This document shows, in pieces, positions 1-8,939 of a DNA stretch of 64,000 bases (within the stretch, counting starts at the first letter, position 1; every line of letters begins with the position of its first letter). The stretch is from Bacteroidota bacterium (GTDB lineage Bacteria; Bacteroidota; Bacteroidia; J057; JADKCL01): positions 164,840-228,839 of the forward strand of contig JADKCL010000009.1 of NCBI GenBank assembly GCA_016718825.1. The letters run 5' to 3'. The notes under the pieces are model-generated. The model ran no database searches. It saw nothing but the letters and a program-made list of their open reading frames with translations, and was not told the DNA's origin. The position numbers and the translations under genes were made by a program.

Positions 1-2072
1 ACAAATACATCGCCTCTTGTGAGATGGCCATGAAGCTCAAGGATGACCGCAACCGGTATGAAATCCAGCCCGTAACACGCCTCAACACAAGCTATTCCGA
101 TATTATTGCGATCAATTCTCGCGACGAAATCGTTTTTGCAACGCGCGGCAAGCGTTCTGAAATCGGTACTTTGCGCGCAAAATCAGACAAGTCCGAGTCG
201 TCTGACTATGATTTTTACGAAGCACGTAAGCATGGAGATGGCACGATTGCAGACATCAAAGCCGTGAAAGGGATCAACAGCCCTTACGACGATGTGGGCG
301 CAGTCAAGATGCCGGGCAGCGATTTGGTACTTTTTACCCGTGGTGCTGATCAGGGACCATCGAAGAAAAAGACGGTGGGTAACAACGAACCCACCCGCGA
401 AGTCAAAATTTTGGGCGCCAAGAAAATGGGCCGCAAAATGGAGCAGGTAGGCGACCTTCCGATCAATTTTGCTGACGGAAATTCCAACTTCCATCCTGCT
501 GTACATCCAAGTGGGGACATGATTGTATTTGCCAGCGATCGCCTTGGCGGTCAAGGCGGTACAGATTTGTACATGGTGCGTCGCGTCGAAGGCAAATGGA
601 GCAAGCCCGAGAACTTGGGTCCCTCCGTCAATTCGGTAGGTGACGAATTGTTCCCGACCTTCAACAAGCAAGGACACTTGTTTTTTGCTTCTGACGGCAA
701 CGTCGGCTACGGAGGGCTTGACCTTTTTACCGCGGATTTTGCCAACAATCAGTGGAGCGGAACCACCAACATGGGAACCGGCATCAATTCGCCGAAAGAC
801 GATTTCGGGATTATTTGGGACGCTACGACCTCTTCGGGTTATTTCAATTCGAATCGCAATCCCAATTCAGGAGATGATATTTACAGCTTCAAGCGCACAC
901 CGGGCATCACCGGCCAAGTGTTTGACGGCTTGACCAAGGAAGTTTTGCCAGGCTCGATCGTGCGTCTGAAAGACATCAACGGCAACGAGAAGATCATTAT
1001 TGCCGATGGCATCGGTCAGTTTGCTGAGCCTTGCAAGGACAATACGGGCTACCTCATTACGATCGATGCCCCTGGATTCCACACTTGGAGAGATACCTTC
1101 TGGACCAAGTCGATTCCACAAGGCCGCGACATCAATTTGGATGTGTACCTCGAGGTCGAGCAGATGTTTGAGCTCAATGGCATGGTGCATGACCAAGCCG
1201 ACGGTATGCGCTTGGGTGACGCTGCGATTCAAGTGATTCAGGACGGAAACATTCAGCGCACGTTGAATGCAAGCAGTGATTCTGCAGATTACCGTGTGCG
1301 TTTGAAGCCTGGCGATGACTATACGGTGATCTTCCGCAAGGACGACTACGTACCGCGTATCGTCAACCTCTCCTTGACCAATTTCCGCGGGGTGGAAGTG
1401 CGCACGAGAAATGTGCCGATGCAACGTGGTCAATATGTCCTGATCAATGGCACCGTTTCAGAAGACGGTACAGCCGGAACGCCGATTTCGCATGCGGCGA
1501 TTCAGATCGTCAACAACAATACACAACAAGTGGTGGATTCGGCGATGTCGCTCAAGAATGGCACCTTCTGGGTTGCGATTCCTTGGGATTCGATTTCCAA
1601 TTATTCGATCATTTCGGCGAAGGAAGGCTATTTTGCTACAAGTCACCACATTGCGGTTCGCGATTCCAGTGACATGATGGTCAACATTGCCATGCGTGAT
1701 GCCGATTTCGGATTGGACAACAGCATCAAGGTGATCCACTACGGATACAACCAAACGACGCTGGACATCATTTCGAAGAAGGATCTGAATGAAATTTACT
1801 TCTTCTTGATGCGTAACCCCTTGGCAAAGCTTGAGGTACGTTCACATACGGATTCACGCGGTACGAGCAAGTACAATCTTGAACTCTCTCGCCGTCGCAG
1901 CGAATCCGTGATCAAGTACATCCAAGCACGGAAGCCGCTTCCCGATGACAGGTTTGTTTCTTGGGGATTTGGTGAAGAATTTTTGGTGAATGATTGCATC
2001 GACAATGTACCTTGCGATGAAAACAGTCACGCACTCAACCGTCGCACGGAGCTCAAGGTTGTGGAGCATTGA
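1..2072 (+). CDS. PorE-like OmpA/PD40 outer-membrane-associated protein (5' end outside window)
   Basis: The reading frame is open to the first base, so the N-terminus lies upstream; the ATG at 24 is probably internal. Numbering from that ATG, residues about 25-290 are PD40/WD40-like propeller repeats (SDRLGGQGGTDLYMV, SDGNVGYGGLDLF). These are followed by three carboxypeptidase-regulatory-like beta modules (about 294-380, 383-465, 473-550) and an OmpA peptidoglycan-binding domain (about 565-682) with the signature LEVRSHTDSRG and a terminal NRRTELKV. This order matches PorE of the type IX secretion system, which would normally add TPR repeats at the missing N-terminus. PorE is thought to anchor the machine to peptidoglycan. 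Many Bacteroidota carry several proteins of this architecture, so the family is secure but the PorE role is inferred; the eight T9SS cargo genes in the window fit it. Confidence 0.8.
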   Translation, partial: KYIASCEMAMKLKDDRNRYEIQPVTRLNTSYSDIIAINSRDEIVFATRGKRSEIGTLRAKSDKSESSDYDFYEARKHGDGTIADIKAVKGINSPYDDVGAVKMPGSDLVLFTRGADQGPSKKKTVGNNEPTREVKILGAKKMGRKMEQVGDLPINFADGNSNFHPAVHPSGDMIVFASDRLGGQGGTDLYMVRRVEGKWSKPENLGPSVNSVGDELFPTFNKQGHLFFASDGNVGYGGLDLFTADFANNQWSGTTNMGTGINSPKDDFGIIWDATTSSGYFNSNRNPNSGDDIYSFKRTPGITGQVFDGLTKEVLPGSIVRLKDINGNEKIIIADGIGQFAEPCKDNTGYLITIDAPGFHTWRDTFWTKSIPQGRDINLDVYLEVEQMFELNGMVHDQADGMRLGDAAIQVIQDGNIQRTLNASSDSADYRVRLKPGDDYTVIFRKDDYVPRIVNLSLTNFRGVEVRTRNVPMQRGQYVLINGTVSEDGTAGTPISHAAIQIVNNNTQQVVDSAMSLKNGTFWVAIPWDSISNYSIISAKEGYFATSHHIAVRDSSDMMVNIAMRDADFGLDNSIKVIHYGYNQTTLDIISKKDLNEIYFFLMRNPLAKLEVRSHTDSRGTSKYNLELSRRRSESVIKYIQARKPLPDDRFVSWGFGEEFLVNDCIDNVPCDENSHALNRRTELKVVEH

Positions 2073-2163
2073 TCAGGGATTATTGGATAGGTGAAATCAG
2101 AAAGCCTTGTCAAGGCATGCTGCGGGTGACTTCGCAGGTGCAATGGCATTGATTGAGAACGAA

Positions 2164-4389
2164 ATGCGTAGCATAAAATCATTGAATCAATCAGGGAGGA
2201 TCGGCACGATCCGGGTATTTATTCTCGCATCGCTCTTGCTGATCTTCGGCGGTCAGCTTGTTGCGCAAAAGGTGATCGTCCTCACCAATGCGGATATTGC
2301 CAAAGTCGTGACCGGAATTCACCACTATTCGGTGAAGGACGAGACGTTTAAACTTACCCTGAGGCACCGGCTCTCTGGAATTGGCCCCATGCAAGTGAGT
2401 TTGCAAAAGGAGCAGCAATTCGGAAACAGTCCTTTTACCCTGAAATCGACATTACCCGCTGAGTTGAGCCCCGATGGTTCACTAGACTTGGAATTTGGCG
2501 TTTCTTATTCGCGTTCGCTTCAACAGGCCAATACCATCAGCCTCTTGGCGGTGCCTGTCGGCGACCCGGACCCCAAAACGCGTGGAATTGCGATTAACAT
2601 CAAATTGTCTGCGGATGAGGTCCTGATGTTTTTCAATGATCGCGCAAAGCAATACACGAAAACACTGCCCACCTTCGAATTTGTCGGCCCGACTGAAAAG
2701 TTAATCGAGGTCACCTGGAATGGCGGCACTTCACGCAATTGCATCTACAAAATCGAAACATCCGGGCGCGATGGATTTTCATTGGTTCCCAACGCTGCGG
2801 GCGCAGCACCCTTGCAAAATGGTGCCGAAATCAAATTGAATACGGGTGGCAACTCCTTTTTCATCCGCTATGACGGTGCTGCGAGGAAGGGCACGGTTGA
2901 CTTGGCAAGAATTACATTTACCGAGCCGGGCGGGCAATCTATCAAAACCGAAATGGTAGGGACTTACCAAGGCGGGGCCAATCAGTTTGCAGCAGCCAAG
3001 GACTTGCTCTCCAAAGGCAAATTGATCGGGGACTATGTTCCGCCGGTCGTTGTCGAACCCAAAGTGGTCGCAAAGGAGCCGATCAAAGCCAAAGATCCTG
3101 TCAAGGTAACCGAGCCAAAGGTGACCGGCGGATCAGATTCCGTTCCCAATCCGGTGGTTGTGCGTTCCCCCAACGAAGGCAGCACGCCCAAAAACATCGG
3201 GGAACCAATTCCGCAACCGAGCAGAGCAGCGGTCATGCCGATCGACACGGAAGAGTATGAAGACGGATTGAACGAAGAGCAAGCCAAAGCGCGTTTGCTC
3301 AAGTATTATCTCCGCCACAAGGACGAAAATATCGTCAAGGTCGGTCAGGCCCGATTTGAAAAAGTCGATGGAATCTTTGAGGCCTTTGTGCCCATCGGAA
3401 TCGACAGCATTTTGAAGGAGGATCCCAATTTCAACATCACACCGATTTGGGTCAAAGCCGTTTTGGGATCCGACACGGTGACCCTGCCGGGAACCAATTA
3501 CAGCTACCGGGCAGACAGTGCGCGGCTCACGATCAAGCTTTCGGAGGAGGCCGTGGAGAAAATGGCCAAGGAAGACTCCTTCCAAATTCGCGTAGGTTTC
3601 ATGCCTGATTACCTTGCTGGAAATACGCCTGTTGCTGATAAGAGCTTGGTTTTTACCGGCAACACCTACGCCAAGATGTACAGCAATTCCTATTTGGCCA
3701 TCATTTTGTGGACCTTGTTGGGATTGGCTGTGTTCCTTTTCTTTTTCATCGGATTTGTCGTGGCGCGTCGTCCGGTTTCGTCGTTCCGCTATTTGCGCGA
3801 GTCGCGCTATCAGCGTGAGCGGCACAAGGCCAACAGTGAAAGGCAACGTGTGGATGTCGAAACAGTCCATATCGACCTCGCAAGACAGGATACAGATTTG
3901 ATTCAGCTCGCTTTTGTCGATCGGGGCGAAGGTCTTGATGGCCGCAAAGGTGATACGATTGAAAAGGTTCGGTCGATTCATGCGACTGTGCCGGTTCCAA
4001 GAAGAGGCGCTTTGGTGAGGTTTTTCAGTTGGCTGTATGCGCCGTTTGGACGCAAACGCGAACCGAAATTCAAGTCTGTTTACTACAGCCTTCGCATTGA
4101 AATGATCAAGGGAGCCGTGCCGCAGCACTTGCGTTTGAAAGACGAATCAGGCATGATCATGCTGGGAACAACGCTCACAGGCAATGTTCTGGCGACCGAT
4201 TTGCAGGACTTCAAGTTCACGCAGAGGCCATTTGGATACAGCGTCTATTTGGATCCCGCCGAATTTTTGGATTACACCGGTGCCATGCGCACGGTGAGCA
4301 TTCCTTTCCGTGTGATCGAGGAGCCATTTGAAGGCTATGTCATGACCCGTGAATTCAACCTGAATTTGGAAATCGCACAGCGATTCTGA
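2164..4389 (+). CDS. Uncharacterised envelope protein with signal peptide and one late membrane helix
   Basis: This gene lies 91 bases after the PorE-like gene on the same strand. The frame is open to a TTG at 2107, but the ATG at 2164 is preferred because it gives a compact signal peptide ending LIFGGQLVAQ. The product is about 741 residues: a beta-rich extracytoplasmic half, a Pro/Lys/Val-rich linker around residues 295-340, a second folded segment, one strong transmembrane helix at about 508-530 (ILWTLLGLAVFLFFFIGFVV), and a basic tail of about 210 residues that should be cytoplasmic. I do not recognise a family. Its place directly after a PorE-like gene suggests a role in the envelope or in secretion, but that is inference. 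A strong bidirectional terminator follows the stop. Confidence 0.7.
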   Translation: MRSIKSLNQSGRIGTIRVFILASLLLIFGGQLVAQKVIVLTNADIAKVVTGIHHYSVKDETFKLTLRHRLSGIGPMQVSLQKEQQFGNSPFTLKSTLPAELSPDGSLDLEFGVSYSRSLQQANTISLLAVPVGDPDPKTRGIAINIKLSADEVLMFFNDRAKQYTKTLPTFEFVGPTEKLIEVTWNGGTSRNCIYKIETSGRDGFSLVPNAAGAAPLQNGAEIKLNTGGNSFFIRYDGAARKGTVDLARITFTEPGGQSIKTEMVGTYQGGANQFAAAKDLLSKGKLIGDYVPPVVVEPKVVAKEPIKAKDPVKVTEPKVTGGSDSVPNPVVVRSPNEGSTPKNIGEPIPQPSRAAVMPIDTEEYEDGLNEEQAKARLLKYYLRHKDENIVKVGQARFEKVDGIFEAFVPIGIDSILKEDPNFNITPIWVKAVLGSDTVTLPGTNYSYRADSARLTIKLSEEAVEKMAKEDSFQIRVGFMPDYLAGNTPVADKSLVFTGNTYAKMYSNSYLAIILWTLLGLAVFLFFFIGFVVARRPVSSFRYLRESRYQRERHKANSERQRVDVETVHIDLARQDTDLIQLAFVDRGEGLDGRKGDTIEKVRSIHATVPVPRRGALVRFFSWLYAPFGRKREPKFKSVYYSLRIEMIKGAVPQHLRLKDESGMIMLGTTLTGNVLATDLQDFKFTQRPFGYSVYLDPAEFLDYTGAMRTVSIPFRVIEEPFEGYVMTREFNLNLEIAQRF

Positions 4390-4410
4390 TTGTTGAAGGG
4401 GCCATCAAAA

Positions 4411-4444
4411 AAATCGCCCAATGGTTTTGACCATTGGGCGATTT
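4411..4444. terminator. Bidirectional intrinsic terminator
   Basis: A perfect 14-bp inverted repeat (AAATCGCCCAATGG at 4411-4424 and its complement at 4431-4444) has a 6-base loop, with an A-rich left flank and a T-rich right flank. It sits between convergent genes ending at 4389 (+) and 4463 (-), so it can end transcription from both sides. Confidence 0.85.
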
Positions 4445-4462
4445 CATTTTAAGCGAAGCAAG

Positions 4463-4906
4463 TTATTTGATCACCGTTCCGCGCGCCGTCCACCAAGTAT
4501 GGTATTCTGCGCGGAGTCTGCCGGCCATCACCGCCGGGTCGGTATCGACGAGCGTCGCTGCCTCTTCCACCGATTCGCAGTCAAGGATGAAAATGCCTCT
4601 CAAATCGGTGTCATCACCCATCGGCCCGGCAACGAGCAATTTTCCCTCGGCCGCCAATTTGCTGATATTGGCCATATGGCCTTCCTGAATTTTGTCGAGT
4701 TGGTCTTTTGGGATCTTGTTGGCCTTTTTTCCTCTGTACAGCAGCACCATCACATACCGACGCATCGTGTAGGTGGTGTCGCCGTCTTTCATCTCAAATT
4801 CGCGTGGTTCAGGTGCTTTTGGTGCTGCGGATTGCGCCAAGCCTCCCACCGCGAATACCGAGCAAAAGCAAAACCACAATGCTGCCTTTTTGATCATCGT
4901 CTTCAA
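4463..4906 (-). CDS. Secreted YciI-like (YCII) domain protein
   Basis: The 147-residue product starts with a signal peptide ending GGLAQ at about residue 25. A YciI-like ferredoxin-fold domain follows, with the usual layout: a YVMVLLYRGKK strand, a helix with HMANISKLAAEGKLLVAGP, and a GIFILDCESVEEA strand-helix. YciI-family proteins are small dimeric alpha/beta barrels of mostly unknown function, usually cytoplasmic, so the signal peptide is unusual but known in Bacteroidota. The start lies 3 bases after the stop of the receiver-domain gene, so the two are probably co-transcribed. Confidence 0.75.
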   Translation of the reverse strand: MKTMIKKAALWFCFCSVFAVGGLAQSAAPKAPEPREFEMKDGDTTYTMRRYVMVLLYRGKKANKIPKDQLDKIQEGHMANISKLAAEGKLLVAGPMGDDTDLRGIFILDCESVEEAATLVDTDPAVMAGRLRAEYHTWWTARGTVIK

Positions 4907-4909
4907 ATG

Positions 4910-5326
4910 TTAATTGCTCTCAGCTTGCACTTTATCAAAGGCCTCAATCAGCGCCAATTGCCGCGTAACCCTGTCGACAATTTGGTTGAGGATGTCGGGC
5001 GCAATCGGTTTGATCCGATAGTCCAATGCCTCGATGCGGTAGGCAAAATAGGCGTAGTCCTGACGATCGGAAATGATGACCACAATCGGTGAATCCGGGA
5101 GCGAAGCCATCAGGTCAAATCCATTCGCATCCGGGAGCGCCGGATTGATCAGGATCAAATCCACCTTGGTCTCCTTCAAAAAGTGAACAGCAGCCCTTCC
5201 GGTTTTGCAGGTATTGGCCAATTCCAACATCGGGTTGTTGATGACCACACGGGAGAGTTCCCGCAACGCGTTGACATCTGCGTCGATGAGCAAACATTTG
5301 AGCTTTTTTGGACTAGTTCCGACCAT
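4910..5326 (-). CDS. Stand-alone receiver domain with degenerate phosphorylation site
   Basis: The 138 residues form one response-regulator receiver fold and nothing else. The first acidic patch is kept in part (LLIDADVNA, D15 and D17), the switch Ser lies in VVIISD (S86), and the conserved Lys is in DYRIKP (K106). At the phosphoacceptor position, inside DLILINPALPDANGF, there is Asn61 where Asp is expected. It therefore looks like a pseudo-receiver that cannot be phosphorylated in the usual way, or one that works through binding alone. No kinase or output domain is adjacent. It is the first gene of a probable two-gene operon with the YciI-like protein. Confidence 0.75.
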   Translation of the reverse strand: MVGTSPKKLKCLLIDADVNALRELSRVVINNPMLELANTCKTGRAAVHFLKETKVDLILINPALPDANGFDLMASLPDSPIVVIISDRQDYAYFAYRIEALDYRIKPIAPDILNQIVDRVTRQLALIEAFDKVQAESN

Positions 5327-5377
5327 GTTTCTTTCAAGTACTTTCGAATGGCAAATATGTACAAACCTCCAGAAAGT

Positions 5378-5914
5378 TTAACTGGGAATGGGATACGCCG
5401 CAATTTTTTCCAAAAGCCTTGTTGCAAGGAATTCACTGGAGTCTCCCAATGCATCCAATATCCTTTGCGCCTCCACTTGATAGGCTTGGCATTTTTCCCT
5501 TGTCCAATGCGCGGGAGGCGGCGCGAGATTGGTGATGCGATCTGCAAGCTTCACCATGGCGATTTCCCTTGGCTGCTGCAAAATTCGGTGAAGGCTGTCT
5601 TGCATTTGCTCAACTTTGGGTCGGCTTTTATCCTTGGTCAATGCCATTACGCCTTGGGCCACGTCTTCTCCGAATTGTGCGGCAACAGCCTCGTAATCAG
5701 CATGCGTGTCTTCGATGCTGTCATGCAGCAAAGCACATTGCACCGCCAAATCCCCATTCGCATCCGGATGAAAATGCAAGGCCGCGATGACTTCCATCGT
5801 CACCTTGGCCAAATGCGTGTCGTAGGGCCGATCGGTCCCGGGCACAAGTTGCCCTTTGTGGTGGTCAGAGGCGAAATTGAGCGCCTTGACATAAGCTTCC
5901 TGCGTCCAGTTCAT
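5378..5914 (-). CDS. HD-domain phosphohydrolase, Mesh1/SpoT hydrolase-like
   Basis: The 178-residue protein carries the metal-binding pattern of the (p)ppGpp hydrolase half of RelA/SpoT enzymes: H34 in YDTHLAKV, H64-D65 in ALLHDSIEDT together with E68-D69, and a later KLADRITNL with the conserved Asp. It has no synthetase, TGS or ACT domain, so it resembles single-domain small alarmone hydrolases (Mesh1-like). The substrate, ppGpp or another 3'-phosphorylated nucleotide, cannot be read from sequence. Its ATG overlaps the stop codon of tex by 4 bases (ATGA), so it is translationally coupled to tex. Confidence 0.8.
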   Translation of the reverse strand: MNWTQEAYVKALNFASDHHKGQLVPGTDRPYDTHLAKVTMEVIAALHFHPDANGDLAVQCALLHDSIEDTHADYEAVAAQFGEDVAQGVMALTKDKSRPKVEQMQDSLHRILQQPREIAMVKLADRITNLAPPPAHWTREKCQAYQVEAQRILDALGDSSEFLATRLLEKIAAYPIPS

Positions 5915-8049
5915 TGCCTGATTCCTTTCATGCTCAAGGCAATGCGTTTGCGCACCTTGTCCACTTCCACCACCCTGACCATCACTTTTTGTTGCACCTT
6001 GACGACCTCGGCCGGGTCACGTACAAATCGATCCGCCATTTCCGAAATATGGACCATTCCGTCTTGATGAACGCCGATATCGACAAATGCGCCAAATCGG
6101 GTAATATTGGTCACCACGCCCGGTAATTCCATGCCTTCTTCAAGGTCCGCGATCGCATTGATGCCCTCCTTGAATTGCAAGGCCTCAAATTCGGCGCGGG
6201 GATCGCGTCCCGGCTTGGCCAATTCCTTGAGAATGTCCTTCAAAGTTGGCATTCCGACCTCGGCTGTGACATATTTTTCCAGTTTGATCTGCTTCCGAAT
6301 CTCCTCTTTTTGCATCAGATCAGCGACGGTGCAATTGAGGTCCTTGGCCATACGGTCTACAATCGGATAACTTTCCGGGTGCACCGCCGAGGTATCCAAA
6401 GGATTGGCTGCCCCGCGGATGCGCAAAAATCCTGCGGCCTGCTGATAAGCCTTTTCGCCAAGGCGTGGCACCTTGAGCAACGCCGAGCGGCTTTTAAAGG
6501 GACCATTTTTCTCGCGGTAGCTCACGATATTGGCTGCAAGAGAAGGTCCGAGTCCGGACACGTAGGTCAGCAATTGTTTGCTTGCAGTGTTCAATTCGAC
6601 GCCGACGCCATTCACGCAGCTTTCCACGACGTCATCGAGACTGCCCTTGAGCAAGTTTTGGTCGACATCGTGTTGATATTGGCCGACACCGATGGACTTT
6701 GGATCGATTTTTACCAATTCAGCCAAGGGATCCATCAACCTGCGGCCGATGGAAACTGCGCCCCGCACGGTCAGGTCTTCGTCAGGAAATTCCTCGCGCG
6801 CGACTTCCGAGGCTGAATAAATCGAGGCACCACTTTCATTGACCAAGACAATGGGCAGGTCCTTGGGCAGACCCAAGCCGCGCAAAAAGCTCTCCGTTTC
6901 ACGGCCCGCGGTTCCGTTGCCCAACGCAATCGCCTCGATTTTGAATTCTTCGATCAAGGCACTCGTTTTGGCCGCCGCCTGCGCAGCTTGTCCCGAACCC
7001 GTATGCGGATAGATCACATCGTTGCGCAGCAATTTTCCCTGCGGATCAAGCACGACCACTTTGCAGCCGGTCCGAAATCCAGGGTCAAGTGCCAATACGC
7101 GCTTGGAACCCAAAGGAGCGGCCAAAAGTAGCTGCCGCATGTTCTCCGCAAATACCTTGATCGCCTCCACATCGGCCTTGCGCTTGCTTTCCAGGCGCAT
7201 TTCGGTTTCCATGGATGGGGAAAGCAGACGCTTGTAGCCGTCTTTGATGGCCATTTCGACTTGCTCTGCCATCGGGCCGTAGCCTTTGAGAAAGAGGCGA
7301 TTGAGGGTTTCAAGGGCTTGGGATTCCTCCGGCTCGATGCCCATGCTGATGATTTTCTCCTTTTCCGCGCGGCGCATGGCCAAGACGCGGTGACTGGGCG
7401 CCTTGGCGAGGCTTTCCTCCCAATGGAAATAATCGCGGTATTTGGCACCTTCTTCCTCCTTGCCTTTCAGCACTTTGGTCACGATCATTCCCTTGCGTTC
7501 AAACAGTCCGCGGATGCGTGTGCGGGCACGCTCGTCTTCGTTGATGCGCTCGGCGATGATGTCACGCGCACCTGCGAGGGCCTCATCAACATCCGCAACG
7601 CCTTTTGCGGTATTCACAAACTTGGTAGCAAGTTGTGCCGGGTTGCCGCCGCCCTGTGCAAACAGGAGTTCAGCGAGCGGTTCAAGTCCTTTTTCCTTGG
7701 CAATGGTTGCGCGTGTGCGCCGCTTGGGTCGGTAGGGGAGGTAGATGTCTTCCAGTTCGGTGAGGGTGGCAGCGTTTTCCACCTTCTTTTTGAGGTCGGG
7801 CGTGAGCAAACCTTGCTCGCTGATCGAACTCAAAATTGCCTCCTTGCGGGCTGCCAATTCGCGGAGTTGCTTGTCGCGGTCACGAATGGTGGTGATTTCC
7901 ACCTCGTCCAAGCTGCCTGTAGCTTCCTTGCGGTAACGTGCGATAAAGGGCACAGTCGCGCCATCCGCCAACAATTCCAGCACGGCGGCAATGCTGCGGG
8001 GCTGCAATCCCGTCTCTGATGCGATTCTTTGAACAAATGCGTCGGTCAT
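5911..8049 (-). CDS. tex: Tex-family RNA-binding transcription accessory protein
   Basis: The 712 residues show the full Tex order: an N-terminal helical region with VPFIARYRKEATGSLDE, a YqgF/RNase H-like core (VLALDPGFRTGCKVVVLD), helix-hairpin-helix motifs (VSGLGPSLAANIV and LLKVPRLGEKAYQQAAGF), and a C-terminal S1 domain (GVVTNITRFGAFVDIG to IALSMKGIRQ). The length is slightly below that of E. coli and Pseudomonas Tex (about 770-780). Tex binds nucleic acid and is linked to transcription and RNA metabolism; its homologue Spt6 is a eukaryotic elongation factor. It is upstream of, and overlaps, the HD hydrolase gene. Confidence 0.96.
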   Translation of the reverse strand: MTDAFVQRIASETGLQPRSIAAVLELLADGATVPFIARYRKEATGSLDEVEITTIRDRDKQLRELAARKEAILSSISEQGLLTPDLKKKVENAATLTELEDIYLPYRPKRRTRATIAKEKGLEPLAELLFAQGGGNPAQLATKFVNTAKGVADVDEALAGARDIIAERINEDERARTRIRGLFERKGMIVTKVLKGKEEEGAKYRDYFHWEESLAKAPSHRVLAMRRAEKEKIISMGIEPEESQALETLNRLFLKGYGPMAEQVEMAIKDGYKRLLSPSMETEMRLESKRKADVEAIKVFAENMRQLLLAAPLGSKRVLALDPGFRTGCKVVVLDPQGKLLRNDVIYPHTGSGQAAQAAAKTSALIEEFKIEAIALGNGTAGRETESFLRGLGLPKDLPIVLVNESGASIYSASEVAREEFPDEDLTVRGAVSIGRRLMDPLAELVKIDPKSIGVGQYQHDVDQNLLKGSLDDVVESCVNGVGVELNTASKQLLTYVSGLGPSLAANIVSYREKNGPFKSRSALLKVPRLGEKAYQQAAGFLRIRGAANPLDTSAVHPESYPIVDRMAKDLNCTVADLMQKEEIRKQIKLEKYVTAEVGMPTLKDILKELAKPGRDPRAEFEALQFKEGINAIADLEEGMELPGVVTNITRFGAFVDIGVHQDGMVHISEMADRFVRDPAEVVKVQQKVMVRVVEVDKVRKRIALSMKGIRQ

Positions 8050-8450
8050 GCGGCAAAGGTAATGAGAGAATGGAGAATGGAGAATGGAGAATGGAGAAAC
8101 TCAAAGGGTTCGCGAAGCAATGGAGAACTGCGAAGCAATCGAAGAAGTCAATCCCGAAGGGTTCAGCGAAGCGAATGAGGAGTTCAGATTTCAGAGTTCC
8201 CCTGGTCATGCAGAGCGGAGCGATGCATCTCGACGCCTCCTAGCAAATAACACTGGTCAGCTTTGCGATGAGTTGTGGAGAGTTCAGAGTTAAGACAATG
8301 CTACGTTCAGCAAAGCAAACACGATCGTTTAATCGAACTTCCTGCGTAAGTGACTACCAGAAACACTGAACTTGACGGCATGGCTCCTCATTTTTAATTT
8401 CTATTTTTCTCATTTCTAATTTCTAATTCCTCATCCTTAACCGCTTAACT
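8050..8450. repeat. Intergenic low-complexity and dispersed repeat region
   Basis: No gene is supported here. From 8062 there are head-to-tail copies of the 8-mer GAGAATGG, then a GCGAAGCAATCGA/GTCAAT block (about 8110-8180) that recurs with small changes at about 11815-11900 after the DUF1415 gene. Around 8385-8440 there is a T-rich run with TTTCTAATTTCTAATT. The blaI operators begin just after this region. Confidence 0.7.
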
Positions 8451-8455
8451 TTATT

Positions 8456-8471
8456 TACGAAATAATTCGTA
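8456..8471. promoter_or_regulatory. BlaI-type operator, site 1
   Basis: TACGAAATAATTCGTA is a perfect 6-4-6 palindrome of the form TACGAAnnnnTTCGTA. It is the first of three sites with identical half-sites upstream of blaI; its centre lies 31 bp from that of site 2. BlaI/MecI repressors bind such dyads as dimers. Assignment to this BlaI is inferred from position and repetition. Confidence 0.75.
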
Positions 8472-8486
8472 GTAAAGGCTTGCATC

Positions 8487-8502
8487 TACGAAAGAGTTCG
8501 TA
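8487..8502. promoter_or_regulatory. BlaI-type operator, site 2
   Basis: TACGAAAGAGTTCGTA has the same half-sites as site 1, with a different 4-base centre. Its centre lies about 27 bp from that of site 3. Conservation of the arms but not the spacer is what a dimeric winged-helix repressor would select. Confidence 0.75.
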
Positions 8503-8513
8503 TAACATTGCAT

Positions 8514-8529
8514 TACGAAATGTTTCGTA
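8514..8529. promoter_or_regulatory. BlaI-type operator, site 3, within the likely promoter
   Basis: TACGAAATGTTTCGTA is the third copy, 27 bases before the blaI ATG. A candidate promoter brackets it: TTG at 8508-8510 and a weak TAnnTTTG-like TAGAATTG at 8532-8539. Repressor bound here would block RNA polymerase directly. The promoter elements are approximate and less certain than the palindrome. Confidence 0.7.
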
Positions 8530-8555
8530 AGTAGAATTGTTTTGGGAATGCATTC

Positions 8556-8939
8556 ATGGAAACTTTAAGACCTACAGATTCGGAGTTGGAGATCCTGCAA
8601 GTTTTGTGGGAAAAGGGGGCTTGTACGGTGCGTGAAGTCAATGATGTATTGGGTACGCGCCGAGAAATCGGCTATACCACGACATTGAAACTCATGCAAA
8701 TCATGCACGAAAAGGGGCTTTTGTTGCGCGAAAAGGATGGACGTGGCCACGTTTATGCTTCCGCCGCCAAACGCGAAGTCACCCAACGTGCCCTGCTCGA
8801 CCGGTTCCTCGAAAATGCATTTGCAGGGTCGGCCATGCAACTTGTACTGCAAACCTTGGGTGGCCATAAAGCCAGCCCCGCCGAAATCGATCAGATTCGC
8901 GCGTATTTGGACACCATTGAAAAAGATTCAACAAAATGA
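8556..8939 (+). CDS. BlaI/MecI/CopY-family transcriptional repressor
   Basis: The 127-residue protein matches the family in length and layout: an N-terminal winged helix (LRPTDSELEILQVLWEKG, then TVREVNDVLGTRREIGYTTTLKLMQIMHEKGLL) and a C-terminal dimerisation helix region. Such repressors bind palindromic operators upstream of their own operon and are inactivated when a BlaR1-type membrane protease signals. The three TACGAA/TTCGTA palindromes just upstream point to autoregulation. The stop overlaps the start of the M56 protease gene by 4 bases (ATGA), so the pair is co-translated. Confidence 0.92.
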   Translation: METLRPTDSELEILQVLWEKGACTVREVNDVLGTRREIGYTTTLKLMQIMHEKGLLLREKDGRGHVYASAAKREVTQRALLDRFLENAFAGSAMQLVLQTLGGHKASPAEIDQIRAYLDTIEKDSTK

